From positions 3,162,001 to 3,226,000 of the forward strand of contig OZ244902.1 of assembly GCA_965221635.1 (NCBI GenBank): DNA of 64,000 nucleotides, given 5' to 3'. Position 1 is the stretch's first letter. The number at the start of each line of letters is the position of its first letter. The position numbers and the translations under genes were made by a program. This DNA is from JAAXHB01 sp965221635. Lineage in GTDB: Bacteria; Actinomycetota; Acidimicrobiia; Acidimicrobiales; Aldehydirespiratoraceae. Positions 48,585 to 56,969 of this stretch are shown here, piece after piece. The notes beneath the pieces are model-generated. The model was not told where the DNA came from, searched no databases, and worked only from the letters and a program-made list of their open reading frames with translations.

Positions 48585-51113
48585 TCAAGACTTCATCCGG
48601 GTGTCTTCGGGGTCGAAGGCGGCGCCGGTGCCCACCACCTTCACCGGGAACAGTTCGTTCATGTACATCACACAAAGGTCGGTGCCCGCAGCGGCCAGCT
48701 CGGTGGGCAGGTATCCCATCAGCAGGTGCTTGCCCACCGACGGCCCCGGCCCGGCGGTGGTCACCCGAGAAACCCGTCCGTGCGAATCCACGATCCGCTC
48801 GCCGTCGGGGGTCAACAAGGGCTCGTTTCCGCCTTGCATGTAACGCTGCCGACCTGCACTGTCGGTGAGATCCTCAACGGTGAGCACACACATCGACACC
48901 TCCGGCGGCCCCGCGTCCCGTGCCGCCAGGTAAGCCTCCTTGCCGATGAAATCCGCCGCCTTCACCCGTGGACGAGCCAGCCCGGCCTCAAGAGGGTTGT
49001 ACTCGCTTTCGAGCTCGGCGCCCATTAGCCGGTAACCCTTCTCCAGGCGACCCGAAGTGCCGTAAACCCCGCCACCGGTGGCACGCAGGCCAAGGTCGGC
49101 GCCGGCACGCATCAGCGCATCCCACAGCGCCGGGCCGTCGTCCCAGGCGGCGTAAATCTCCCAGCCGGTGTCACCCACATAAGAGATACGGAACAGCGTG
49201 GCCGCCACCGCCCGTCCGCCGCAGTCAAGCACAACGTCCACCAAACCCCCGTAAGGCGACCCTGCCTGGCTGAGATCGGCGTCGCAAAGCTGCGCAAGCA
49301 CCGTCGGGGCGTTCGGCCCCCACAAACCCAGCGTGGTGATCCGGTCGGTCACATCGGTAAAGGTCACACCCGATCCGGGCATGTGGCGGCGTGTCCAGAA
49401 CTCGTCACGGCCACCGTCGAACACGCCGGTCACGATGCGCACCTTGTCCTCGGCGAGGCGCATCATGGTGAGATCGGAGTGGAAGCCGCCGTCGGGGGTG
49501 AGCCACGGCGTGTACACCGAACGCCCCACCGCCACGTCGATCTTGTTCACCGCCAGCCGGTCGGCGTAAGCCACCGCGCCCGGCCCGGACAGTTCGTAGA
49601 TCTGGAAGGCGCTCAAGTCCACCAGACCGCAGTTGTCGCGCAGGTTGAGATGCTCGGCCACGGTGATCGGACTCCACCAGCGGGCGTCCCATTCCACCTC
49701 ACGGGGCTCCAGGCCGTAACGCTCCACGAGGTCGGAGTTGGATTCGTACCACTGTGGACGCTCCCACGTGCGCGCCTGGAAGAACTCGGCGCCCAAGTCC
49801 TGCTGACGTGAGAAGTACGGGCTCACACGCAGGTTGCGGCGCGTTTCCCACTGCTCGGCCGGATGCACGATGCCGTAGGTTTTGTTGAAATGCTCCGACG
49901 CTCGGGCCCAGATGTGGGTGTCGGATCGTTCCTCGGGGTAGAAGCGGGACACATCGGCGCCGTGGGCGTCGATAACCCTGGGATATCCGAAGGTCATCCA
50001 CTCGGCCACCACCTGGGCCATGCCGGGGCCTTCCTTCACCCACACCGCCGCCGCCGACCACAAGTTGCGCACCTCGGGAATCTCACCCAAACACGGCATC
50101 GCGTCAGGCGTCAAGGACAGCAACCCGTTGATGGCGTACTTGATCTCGGCGTCTCCGAGCATGTCCATCAGCTCGATGGCCTGTTCCATTTGCGGGTCGA
50201 AATCATCGGCGGTGAAGGGCATCTCGGTGGGAGACAAAGCGGCCTCGTCGTTGGACGGGATCTCGTCGGGGTGATGCAGGATCGGGCGGTGCGCGTACGA
50301 ACCCACCTCCATCGATCCGGCGGACTGACGCTCGTAGCAGAACGTGTCCATGTCTCGCACGATCGGGTAGCCGATCTCGTTGCCGGTCTGGGCGAGAATG
50401 TCGATCGGGCCCACGTCGGCCATTTGGTGCACCGCCGGCACCAGCGGGATGTACGCGTCGGCCATGTTGGCGATCCGGTTCGACCACACACCGCTTGCGA
50501 TCACCACGTATTCGGCTTCGATGGTGCCCTTGTCTGTGACCACCGCCGAGATTTGCCGTGAGCCCTCCACGGGGCCGTCGGTTGTGATCAGGTCGAGCAC
50601 CTCGGTGTTGGCGAACACCTCGCAGCCTTGCTCCACGGCCAGTTTGCGCATCACCGTGCCGGTCTCCAGGGAGTCCACCACCGAAACGGTGGGGCAGTAG
50701 AAACCGCCGAGGATCACGTCGGTGTTGATGTAGGGCACCAGTTCCTGCACCTGGTCGGGGGTGAGCAGGTGCGCCTCGATGCCCCACGCCTTGGCGGAGG
50801 TCATGCGGCGTTGCAGTTCGTCCATGCGCTCCTGGGTGCGGGCCACCTCGATGCCGCCCGAGTCCACCGACAAGCCCATGTGGCGGTACTGGTTGGCGCT
50901 TTGCTCGCCCAGCAGGCACATCTCCTTGTTGTGATCCACCGGGAAAATGAAGTTGGAGGCGTGCCCGGTGGAGCCGCCGGGGTTGGGCAGCGGGCCCTTG
51001 TCCAGCAGCACCAGGTCGCGCCAGCCGAGTTTGGTGAGATGCCCCACCAGGCAGTTGCCGACGATCCCGGCGCCGATCACCACGCACTTGGCGCGGGTGG
51101 GAAACTCGCTCAC
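48585..51113 (-). CDS. FAD-dependent dimethylglycine/sarcosine dehydrogenase-type oxidoreductase with GcvT-like domain
   Basis: An 842-residue two-part enzyme. The N-terminal DAO-type FAD domain begins CVVIGAGIVGNCLVGHLTKL. It has GGSTGHASNF where the His corresponds to the covalently flavinylated His in mammalian DMGDH/SARDH (G-S-T-x-H-A). The C-terminal half is a GcvT/aminomethyltransferase fold (VDLSAFQIYELSGPGAVAYA, FRISYVGDTGWEIYAAWDDG, GAELESEYNPLEAGLARPRV) that binds tetrahydrofolate in related enzymes. It oxidatively removes a methyl group from an N-methyl compound and gives 5,10-methylene-THF or formaldehyde. Electrons go to the ETF encoded next. GTG 51113 follows GGAGGA. The divergent formate-THF ligase completes the C1 theme. 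The exact amine is unknown. Confidence 0.9.
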   Translation of the reverse strand: MSEFPTRAKCVVIGAGIVGNCLVGHLTKLGWRDLVLLDKGPLPNPGGSTGHASNFIFPVDHNKEMCLLGEQSANQYRHMGLSVDSGGIEVARTQERMDELQRRMTSAKAWGIEAHLLTPDQVQELVPYINTDVILGGFYCPTVSVVDSLETGTVMRKLAVEQGCEVFANTEVLDLITTDGPVEGSRQISAVVTDKGTIEAEYVVIASGVWSNRIANMADAYIPLVPAVHQMADVGPIDILAQTGNEIGYPIVRDMDTFCYERQSAGSMEVGSYAHRPILHHPDEIPSNDEAALSPTEMPFTADDFDPQMEQAIELMDMLGDAEIKYAINGLLSLTPDAMPCLGEIPEVRNLWSAAAVWVKEGPGMAQVVAEWMTFGYPRVIDAHGADVSRFYPEERSDTHIWARASEHFNKTYGIVHPAEQWETRRNLRVSPYFSRQQDLGAEFFQARTWERPQWYESNSDLVERYGLEPREVEWDARWWSPITVAEHLNLRDNCGLVDLSAFQIYELSGPGAVAYADRLAVNKIDVAVGRSVYTPWLTPDGGFHSDLTMMRLAEDKVRIVTGVFDGGRDEFWTRRHMPGSGVTFTDVTDRITTLGLWGPNAPTVLAQLCDADLSQAGSPYGGLVDVVLDCGGRAVAATLFRISYVGDTGWEIYAAWDDGPALWDALMRAGADLGLRATGGGVYGTSGRLEKGYRLMGAELESEYNPLEAGLARPRVKAADFIGKEAYLAARDAGPPEVSMCVLTVEDLTDSAGRQRYMQGGNEPLLTPDGERIVDSHGRVSRVTTAGPGPSVGKHLLMGYLPTELAAAGTDLCVMYMNELFPVKVVGTGAAFDPEDTRMKS

Positions 51114-51143
51114 TTGTGTCCTCCTGTGGAGAGTGGAAAGGAC

Positions 51144-51218
51144 GGTCCGCTCGGGCGGCGGCCGCTTGGGCGCGGTGCGCTCGGGCGTGGCGCGTTCGGG
51201 CCTTGTCCGCTCGACCGA
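51144..51218. repeat. Five-unit 15-bp tandem repeat upstream of the demethylase-type gene
   Basis: Five 15-bp units of the form GGTcCGCTcGGGCGt occupy 51144-51218, beginning 31 bp upstream of the GTG start of the dehydrogenase and ending 9 bp before the palindrome. Confidence 0.8.
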
Positions 51219-51226
51219 TGCCAGTA

Positions 51227-51241
51227 ATGGAACCGTTCCAT
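51227..51241. promoter_or_regulatory. Palindrome ATGGAAC-c-GTTCCAT, candidate IclR-family operator
   Basis: Perfect 7-bp arms around one base, in the divergent region between the dehydrogenase-etfBA-iclR run and formate-THF ligase. The TGGAA...TTCCA half-sites resemble operators of IclR-family proteins. A third half-site, CGGAACA, follows a few bases later. A regulator of this family is encoded at the end of the minus-strand run. Confidence 0.55.
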
Positions 51242-51541
51242 AATGCGGAACACTAACCTAACGCCGCGATGCATCCGACCCGTCGGGAAGCGCCTACGGT
51301 CACACCGCCGGCACCCCCGCGAAACCCGGCGTTTGGTGCAGCTCGGAAGGTTGAACTCATCACCCCAGCCGTGTTGAACACAACCCCGTCACCGCCCATG
51401 TTGACCGCACCCCGAGTCACCCGGCCCGCACCCCCCGTCACCCTGAACACACCCCGAGTCACCCGGGCCCACACCCCCACAGTCACCTTGAACTCACCCC
51501 CATTCCGACCTTGAACACATCCCGATAACGAAAGGGCGATC
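51242..51541. other. Upstream region of fhs with degenerate repeats
   Basis: Between the palindrome and the ligase start. From about 51350 to 51520 degenerate units of 22-25 bp (or doubled) contain GTTGAACaCAcCCCGaGTCACC-like cores on the plus strand. GAAAGG lies a few nt before ATG 51542. No gene is seen. Confidence 0.55.
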
Positions 51542-53239
51542 ATGCCATTCCCCACCGACCTGGAGATTGCGTCGAAGGCCGAGATCCGGCCACTGGAGGA
51601 GATCGCCGCCGCCGCGGGCATCCCCACCGAAATGCTCGAGCCTTACGGCAAGGGCGCCGCCAAGGTGAGCCTCGACGCCATCGAGGCCATGGCCGACAGG
51701 CCCAGGGCCCGTTACGTGATCGTGTCGGCCATCACGCCCACGCCTTTCGGTGAGGGCAAAACCACCACCACCGTGGGCCTCGGCCAGGGTTTCGGGCACA
51801 TCGGGCGCAGCGCCACCATCGCCATCCGTCAGCCTTCGATGGGGCCCACGTTTGGCATCAAGGGCGGCGCCGCCGGTGGCGGTTACAGCCAGGTGGTGCC
51901 GATGGAGTTGTTCAACCTGCACCTCACCGGTGACATGCACGCCGTGACCGCGGCGCACAACATGTGCTCGGCAATGGTGGACGCCCACCTGTACCACGGC
52001 AACGAATCCGGGCTGGATTTGCACAACATCACCTGGCGTCGGGTGCTTGATGTGAACGACCGGTCGCTGCGCAACGTGATCGTGGGGCTTGGTGGCCGCC
52101 TCGACGGCGTGCCTCGCGAGTCCGGGTTCGACATCACCGCGGCTTCCGAGGTGATGGCGGCGCTGGCGCTTTGCACCGGGCTGGCCGATTTGCGGGCCCG
52201 GTTGGGGCGCATGGTGGTTGGTTACACCAAGGCCGGCACGCCGGTTACCGCCGAGGAGATCGGCGTGGCCGGGTCGATGGCGGTGATTTTGCGTGAGGCG
52301 GTGAAACCCAACCTGATGCAAACTCTCGAGCACGGCCCCGCGCTGGTGCATGCCGGGCCGTTCGGCAACATCGCCACGGGCAACTCGTCGATCGTGGCCG
52401 ACCAGGTGGGCATCCACACCGGCGACTTTCTGCTCACCGAGGCCGGTTTCGGCGCGGACATGGGCGCGGAGCGGTTCTTCAACATCAAGTGCCGCTATTC
52501 GGGTTTGGCACCCGACGCGGCGGTGCTGGTGGCCACCGTTCGGGGCCTCAAGGCGCACTCGGGCAACCACAAGATCATTGCCGGGCGGCCCCTGCCGGAG
52601 GCGCTGCTGGCCGAGAACCCCGACGAGGTTCACTCCGGTGGCGACAACCTGCGCAAGCAGCTTGAGAACATGCGCATGCACGGGGTGACGCCGGTGGTGG
52701 CGATCAACGCCTTCCCCGAGGATCACTCCGCCGACCTCGCCGCGGTGGCGGAGATCGCCGCGGAGTACGGGGCCCGTTCGGCGGTGTCGAACCATTTCGC
52801 CGAGGGTGGCCGGGGCGCCGCGGAGCTGGCCGAGGCGGTGGCGGAGGCCGCCGAGGAGCCCAGCGACTTCAAGGTGCTGTACCCCGACGACGCCTCCTTG
52901 AAGGACAAGATCCACACGGTTGCCACCCAGGTTTACGGCGCGGATGGCGTGGAGTACTCCCCCACCGCAAACAAGCAGCTCGACACCTACACCGCCGCGG
53001 GGTTCCACAACCTGCCGGTGTGCATCGCCAAAACGCACCTGTCGCTCTCGTCTGATCCCACCCTCAAGGGTGCCCCGAAGGGGTGGACGTTGCCGGTGCG
53101 CGAGGTGAGGGCTTCGGTGGGCGCCGGTTTCGTGTACCCGATCTGCGGCGAGATGCGCACCATGCCAGGCCTGGGCCGAATCCCAGCCGCCAAAGGCATA
53201 GACATAGACGCCGAAGGAAACATAGTAGGCCTCAGCTAA
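51542..53239 (+). CDS. fhs: Formate-tetrahydrofolate ligase
   Basis: A 565-residue ATP-dependent ligase that makes 10-formyl-THF from formate and THF. The P-loop is TPTPFGEGKTTTTVGLGQGF near residue 67, followed by RQPSMGPTFGIKGGAAGGGY and H-L-T-G-D-x-H-A. The C-terminal part has TVRGLKAHSGNHKIIAGRPL and the closing R-T-M-P-G-L-G-R-I-P. Length and motifs are complete. GAAAGG precedes ATG 51542. It is divergent from the N-demethylase-type gene, so C1 units released as formate or formaldehyde can be captured here. FolD and a methylene-THF reductase-like protein are encoded 0.4-5 kb downstream. A candidate terminator follows. Confidence 0.96.
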   Translation: MPFPTDLEIASKAEIRPLEEIAAAAGIPTEMLEPYGKGAAKVSLDAIEAMADRPRARYVIVSAITPTPFGEGKTTTTVGLGQGFGHIGRSATIAIRQPSMGPTFGIKGGAAGGGYSQVVPMELFNLHLTGDMHAVTAAHNMCSAMVDAHLYHGNESGLDLHNITWRRVLDVNDRSLRNVIVGLGGRLDGVPRESGFDITAASEVMAALALCTGLADLRARLGRMVVGYTKAGTPVTAEEIGVAGSMAVILREAVKPNLMQTLEHGPALVHAGPFGNIATGNSSIVADQVGIHTGDFLLTEAGFGADMGAERFFNIKCRYSGLAPDAAVLVATVRGLKAHSGNHKIIAGRPLPEALLAENPDEVHSGGDNLRKQLENMRMHGVTPVVAINAFPEDHSADLAAVAEIAAEYGARSAVSNHFAEGGRGAAELAEAVAEAAEEPSDFKVLYPDDASLKDKIHTVATQVYGADGVEYSPTANKQLDTYTAAGFHNLPVCIAKTHLSLSSDPTLKGAPKGWTLPVREVRASVGAGFVYPICGEMRTMPGLGRIPAAKGIDIDAEGNIVGLS

Positions 53240-53247
53240 CCCCCGCC

Positions 53248-53266
53248 CCGGGCCGGGTGCGCCCGG
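53248..53266 (+). terminator. Candidate terminator after fhs
   Basis: CCGGGC (53248-53253) and GCCCGG (53261-53266) form a 6-bp stem with a 7-nt loop 8 nt after the stop codon. There is no T-run. Confidence 0.4.
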
Positions 53267-53414
53267 ATTCACATCCCCGGCCAGGCCACATCGCCGCAGC
53301 GAAGCCGCCCTGCCTCTGCCACGCCAGTTCCTTCGGATCCCGCAGGTCTGCTGGCATTGCAAGGCAATTCTGCGGCGTTTCCTGGTATGCGAGCACGCCT
53401 GGTAACGTGAAGTC

Positions 53415-53570
53415 GTGGTTGGAGATGTGGCTGAAAGCGTGGACAACGCCCTGTTGGTTGTACCCGGAGAGTGGGACGACCTCCGCCGCTACCTGCTCGA
53501 AGGTCTCACCGACGAAGACTGGGCCGCAGCCCGCAAAGGTTTCGGCGACCCCGACATGGCCAATGAGTAA
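53415..53570 (+). CDS. Small hypothetical protein, 51 residues
   Basis: A short GTG-started frame (53415) ending TAA 53570. The protein is acidic with a plausible helical C-terminal part: VPGEWDDLRRYLLEGLTDED followed by W-A-A-A-R-K-G-F-G-D-P-D-M-A-N-E. The second half uses G/C in nearly all third positions, as host genes do. There is no clear ribosome-binding site, and I recognise no family. The overlapping frame starting GTG 53407 gives an implausible Thr/Ser/Pro-rich product. It lies between fhs and the methylene-THF reductase-like gene on the same strand. Confidence 0.45.
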   Translation: MVGDVAESVDNALLVVPGEWDDLRRYLLEGLTDEDWAAARKGFGDPDMANE

Positions 53571-53619
53571 CCCGGCCCCGCACTAGCATCCGGGGCTTGG
53601 TGGTGGGGAGGATTGGTTG

Positions 53620-54492
53620 ATGTTTGGGCTTGTTCGGCGGCGGGCCGGGGTTGGCGCGGAGAGTGACGAGGCGCGGCTTTACCGGCGGGAGCTGGTTCGG
53701 GGGTTGACCTTTGAGGTGATCCCGCTCAAGAGCCTGGACGCCGCGTTGGAGGCTTTGCCTGCGGGTTCGGCGGTGTCGGTTACGGCTTCGCCGGTGAAAG
53801 GTCAGCAGGCCACTTGTGACATCAGCGAACAGGTGGCCGAGATGGGGCACCTGCCGATCCCCCACGTGTCGGCTCGGATGGTGGAGTCCAAGCAGCGTCC
53901 CGCCGAGTTGGCGGACTGGTTTCGCTCCACCGGGTTCAAGACGATGTTCCTGGTTGGGGGCGACGCCGACCCGCCGGGCGCTTATTTTGACGCGGTGTCT
54001 TTCCTGGAGGACTTCCTGGCTTGTGACCACGGCCTGGAGACGATCGGGGTGACCGCCTACCCGCATGGTCATCCGCTGATCTCCGACGACGCCCTGCACA
54101 AGGCGTTGCACACCAAACAGAAAATGCTGGCCGCCGCGGGCATCGGCGGGTATTGCAGCACGCAGATGTGTTTCGACCCGGCCCGCATTCAGCGGTGGCT
54201 GAGGGCCGAGCGGGCCGCCGGGCTCACGCTGGATGTTCATTTGGGGCTGGCCGGTGTGGTCGACCGTGCCAAGTTGCTCACGATGGGCACCCGGCTCGGT
54301 GTGGGGGCGTCGTTGCGTTACCTGCGCAAGAACCGTGCGGCTGTAACGAAGCTGATGACCTCCACCGGCTACAACCCCGACGACGTGCTCGTGCCGCTGA
54401 GCCCGCACCTGGCCGACCTCGGCGTGAGGGGCCTGCACGTGTTCACCTTCAACCAGGTGGCCGCCACCGCAGCCTGGCAGTCCGAGGCGTAG
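53620..54492 (+). CDS. Methylenetetrahydrofolate reductase-like protein
   Basis: A 290-residue TIM-barrel protein of the MTHFR superfamily. Visible strand ends are LTFEVIPLKSLDAALEALPA, VSVTASPVKGQQATCDISEQ, LPIPHVSARMV, TMFLVGGDADPPG, IGVTAYPHGHPL, YCSTQMCFDPARIQRWLRA and LDVHLGLAGVVDRAKLL. The order E-x-x-P...H-x-x-A/S-R...G-G-D...G-x-Y-P-x-G-H...Q-x-x-F-D matches the flavin-dependent fold. It may reduce methylene-THF, or be a C1-specific relative that accompanies demethylation genes. ATG 53620 follows GGGGAGG by 8 nt. Position beside fhs and near folD supports a folate role. The N-terminus (residues 1-25) is variable. Confidence 0.8.
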   Translation: MFGLVRRRAGVGAESDEARLYRRELVRGLTFEVIPLKSLDAALEALPAGSAVSVTASPVKGQQATCDISEQVAEMGHLPIPHVSARMVESKQRPAELADWFRSTGFKTMFLVGGDADPPGAYFDAVSFLEDFLACDHGLETIGVTAYPHGHPLISDDALHKALHTKQKMLAAAGIGGYCSTQMCFDPARIQRWLRAERAAGLTLDVHLGLAGVVDRAKLLTMGTRLGVGASLRYLRKNRAAVTKLMTSTGYNPDDVLVPLSPHLADLGVRGLHVFTFNQVAATAAWQSEA

Positions 54493-54695
54493 CCCCCCGG
54501 CTGCCGGCCGGCACGGAGCCACGGCCGGGCCGAATTTCGTCCGGCGAGCATTCACGGCAGGCGTTGCAAGCGGCGGCGCAGACAGCGCCCGGCACCCGCC
54601 ACTGCGGCGATCACGGGCAAATCCGGCGGGCGACTGAGCGGGCGGATGGCCGGGCTGCCCGACATGTGTCACAGGGTGCATCTAGGGTGCCGACC

Positions 54696-56078
54696 ATGGA
54701 TGCAACATTTTTGATTTTGGCGGTTCTGTTGGGCCTGGCGGGCTTGGCAGTGGGCGTTGCCGTGGGTTCTCGGGGACGCAAGCAGGCGGTGGCCGAACGG
54801 GACGCCGCCGCCGGCGAGTTGGGCGACGCCCGCCTGGCGTTGGCCACCGCGCATACGGAGGTGGACCTGCTCAAGGCGAACATCGAGGAGCGTCGCGTCG
54901 AACGCGAGAAGGCCGACGAGGCGCGCCGTCAGGAGCGTGAGCAGCTTGAGAACCAACTGAAGGGCCTCACCGCGCAGGCGCTGAAGGACAACCGCGAACA
55001 GCTCGTGAAGCAAGCCCAGCAGCTATTCGACGAGAAGCACAAGCAATCCAACCTGGTGCTGAAGGGTCTGGTGAACCCGGTGGGCGAGCAGCTCAACAAG
55101 CTCGAACGCCAGGTGCAGGAACTCGAACAAAAACGGGAGGGCGCCTACCAGAAGCTCAGCACCCAGGTGGGATCACTCGGCGAGGCCGCCACTCACCTCC
55201 GGGACGTTCTCAAGTCGTCGAGCATGCGAGGCAACTGGGGCGAGATTCACCTGCGCAAGGTGCTGGAGATCTCGGGCATGCGCGACCGCGTGGATTTTGA
55301 CGACCAACCGTCCTACGTCGCAGGGGACAAGACCAAGAGACCCGACGCCGTGGTGCATCTGCCGCGCGACATGAAGGTGGTGATAGACGCCAAGACGCCG
55401 CTGGAGGCGTACATGGAGGCGCTCAACACCAACGATGAAGATCAGCAGTCGAGCCTGCTGAAGGCGCACGCGCAGGCCCTGCTGGGCCACGCCAAGACCC
55501 TCGGCGAACGTGACTACTCCGGCGCTGTGGACGGGTCGCCCGATTTTGTGGTGATGTACGTGCCCAGCGATCCGATCCTCGACGCTGCCATGGACACACA
55601 GCCTGCTCTGTGGGACGAGGCTTGGCGCAAACACCACGTGCTGATCGCCACCCCAGGGTTGCTGCTGGCGCTTTTGAGCACCGTGGCGTTGGCGTGGCAG
55701 CGCCAGGACATGCAGCAGAACGCCCAGAAGATCGCGGAGGCCGCTCGCACACTGGTTGACAGGCTGGGCAGTTACGGCGGTCACGTGAACGAGATGGGCA
55801 AGCGCCTGGAGGCCGCGCTCGATCATTACAACAAGAGCGTCCGCTCCTGGTCGGGTTACGTGATGCCCCAGGCACGTAGGATCGAGAAACTCGGCGCCTT
55901 CCCCGAGAACGCCAGAATCGACCTCTCCGCACGGGGGACCAAGGAAAGGACGGTTCGCTACCTGGACGCGCAGTCGGGCGCCGCGCCGAAACAACAGGAC
56001 AAACCCGACGGCAACGGCCTGCCACCCGGCAAAGAGCCCCCGTCAACCAACCAGCAGAACATCATCGACATGGACTAG
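54696..56078 (+). CDS. rmuC: DNA recombination protein RmuC
   Basis: A 460-residue RmuC-family protein. One N-terminal transmembrane helix (ATFLILAVLLGLAGLAVGVA, residues 3-22) is followed by a long charged coiled coil (about residues 35-165). Then comes the RmuC nuclease-like domain with SSSMRGNWGEIHLRKVLEIS, RPDAVVHLPRDMKVVIDAKT, and VMYVPSDPILDAAMDTQPAL. The strand V-V-I-D-A-K is the PD-D/ExK-like core. RmuC limits recombination between inverted repeats; its biochemical activity is not fully settled. I chose ATG 54696; the frame extends upstream through the previous gene region without meaningful sequence. It is not part of an obvious operon. Confidence 0.92.
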   Translation: MDATFLILAVLLGLAGLAVGVAVGSRGRKQAVAERDAAAGELGDARLALATAHTEVDLLKANIEERRVEREKADEARRQEREQLENQLKGLTAQALKDNREQLVKQAQQLFDEKHKQSNLVLKGLVNPVGEQLNKLERQVQELEQKREGAYQKLSTQVGSLGEAATHLRDVLKSSSMRGNWGEIHLRKVLEISGMRDRVDFDDQPSYVAGDKTKRPDAVVHLPRDMKVVIDAKTPLEAYMEALNTNDEDQQSSLLKAHAQALLGHAKTLGERDYSGAVDGSPDFVVMYVPSDPILDAAMDTQPALWDEAWRKHHVLIATPGLLLALLSTVALAWQRQDMQQNAQKIAEAARTLVDRLGSYGGHVNEMGKRLEAALDHYNKSVRSWSGYVMPQARRIEKLGAFPENARIDLSARGTKERTVRYLDAQSGAAPKQQDKPDGNGLPPGKEPPSTNQQNIIDMD

Positions 56079-56168
56079 CTGCCCACGTCGGCGGAGCATC
56101 ACGGGGAGCGCGCTGTTTCGGCGCTTACTCGTTCTTGCCCGACGCGGGATGCTGGGCAAGAATGTGCC

Positions 56169-56957
56169 ATGAACGTTTCGCTGTTCGGTTCGGGGGCTGG
56201 TGAGTCGGTCTTGCGGGAGCCGATTTTGGAGGATCCTGTTGCTGAGCGGGAGCGGTTGCTGAAGGATTTGGCAACCGGGTACCGGCTGTTCGCGGCTATG
56301 CGCTGGGGGGATCTTGGCGACGGGCACATCACCGTGCGAGACCCCGAACGGGCCGATCACATGTGGCTGCTGGCCCACGAAGTGCCCTACCACCGCGCCG
56401 AAGCGGGTCACATGGTGCTTGTGGGCCCCGACGGCGGTGCCACCGATCAGCAGGGCCGCCCGGCAAACATCAACATCACCGCCCATTACATCCACCACCC
56501 GATCCACCAGGCCCGACCCGAAGTGGGGGCCGCCGCTCACGTGCACACCCCGTGGGGCACGCCGTTCGCGGCGGAGCGACGCGGCTTCGAGATGATCTGC
56601 CAGGAAGCGGCGCTCTTCTTTGAGGATCACGCCCTCTTTGACGACGAAGAGGTGCAGGTGCTGTCAATCGACGGCGGCAAGCGCATCGCCGCGGCGCTGG
56701 GCGACAACCGTGGCGCGATTCTCGCCAATCACGGCCTGCTAACCGTTGGTGCCACCCCCGCGGACGCGGTGGGCTGGTTCTTGTTCATGGAACGTGTGTG
56801 CGAGATCCACATGAAGGCCCGACAAGCCAAGCCAATCTCCGACGAGGCCGCCCGAATCGCCCACGAAGATCTAACCAAGGGCGACCTCGGCTGGTCGATC
56901 TTCTGGTGGGCCGCCAAACGCCACCTGAACCTCGACCAGCCCGCGCCCACGCCCTAG
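56169..56957 (+). CDS. Class II aldolase/adducin-family protein
   Basis: A 262-residue protein of the class II aldolase/adducin domain family. The metal-binding histidines appear in AAAHVHTPWGTPFAAERRG, and a third one in GAILANHGLLTVGATPADA. An acidic N-terminus (EPILEDPVAERERLLKDLAT) leads into AMRWGDLGDGHITVRDPERA. Members are fuculose-1-phosphate aldolase-like, epimerases or decarboxylases; the residues for a specific substrate cannot be assigned here. ATG 56169 has no strong ribosome-binding site (GGGCAAGAATGTGCC just before). It is convergent with folD, 12 bp apart. Confidence 0.83.
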   Translation: MNVSLFGSGAGESVLREPILEDPVAERERLLKDLATGYRLFAAMRWGDLGDGHITVRDPERADHMWLLAHEVPYHRAEAGHMVLVGPDGGATDQQGRPANINITAHYIHHPIHQARPEVGAAAHVHTPWGTPFAAERRGFEMICQEAALFFEDHALFDDEEVQVLSIDGGKRIAAALGDNRGAILANHGLLTVGATPADAVGWFLFMERVCEIHMKARQAKPISDEAARIAHEDLTKGDLGWSIFWWAAKRHLNLDQPAPTP

Positions 56958-56969
56958 CGCCGGGGTGCC

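Noticed and set aside
51494..53446. A 650-codon open frame on the minus strand opposite formate-THF ligase
   Set aside because: The plus strand has all fhs motifs. The antisense product is low-complexity and His/Gly/Val-rich.
53415..53570. Relation of the 51-residue frame to the E-D-W-S-x-W family
   Set aside because: It shares only D-E-D-W. The second Trp, the Y-W and the K-R-W parts are missing.
54493..54695. An N-terminal extension of RmuC reaching back to 54153
   Set aside because: The extra sequence is out of frame with the preceding gene, Arg/Pro/Ala-rich and unlike any RmuC. The protein with its transmembrane helix starts properly at 54696.
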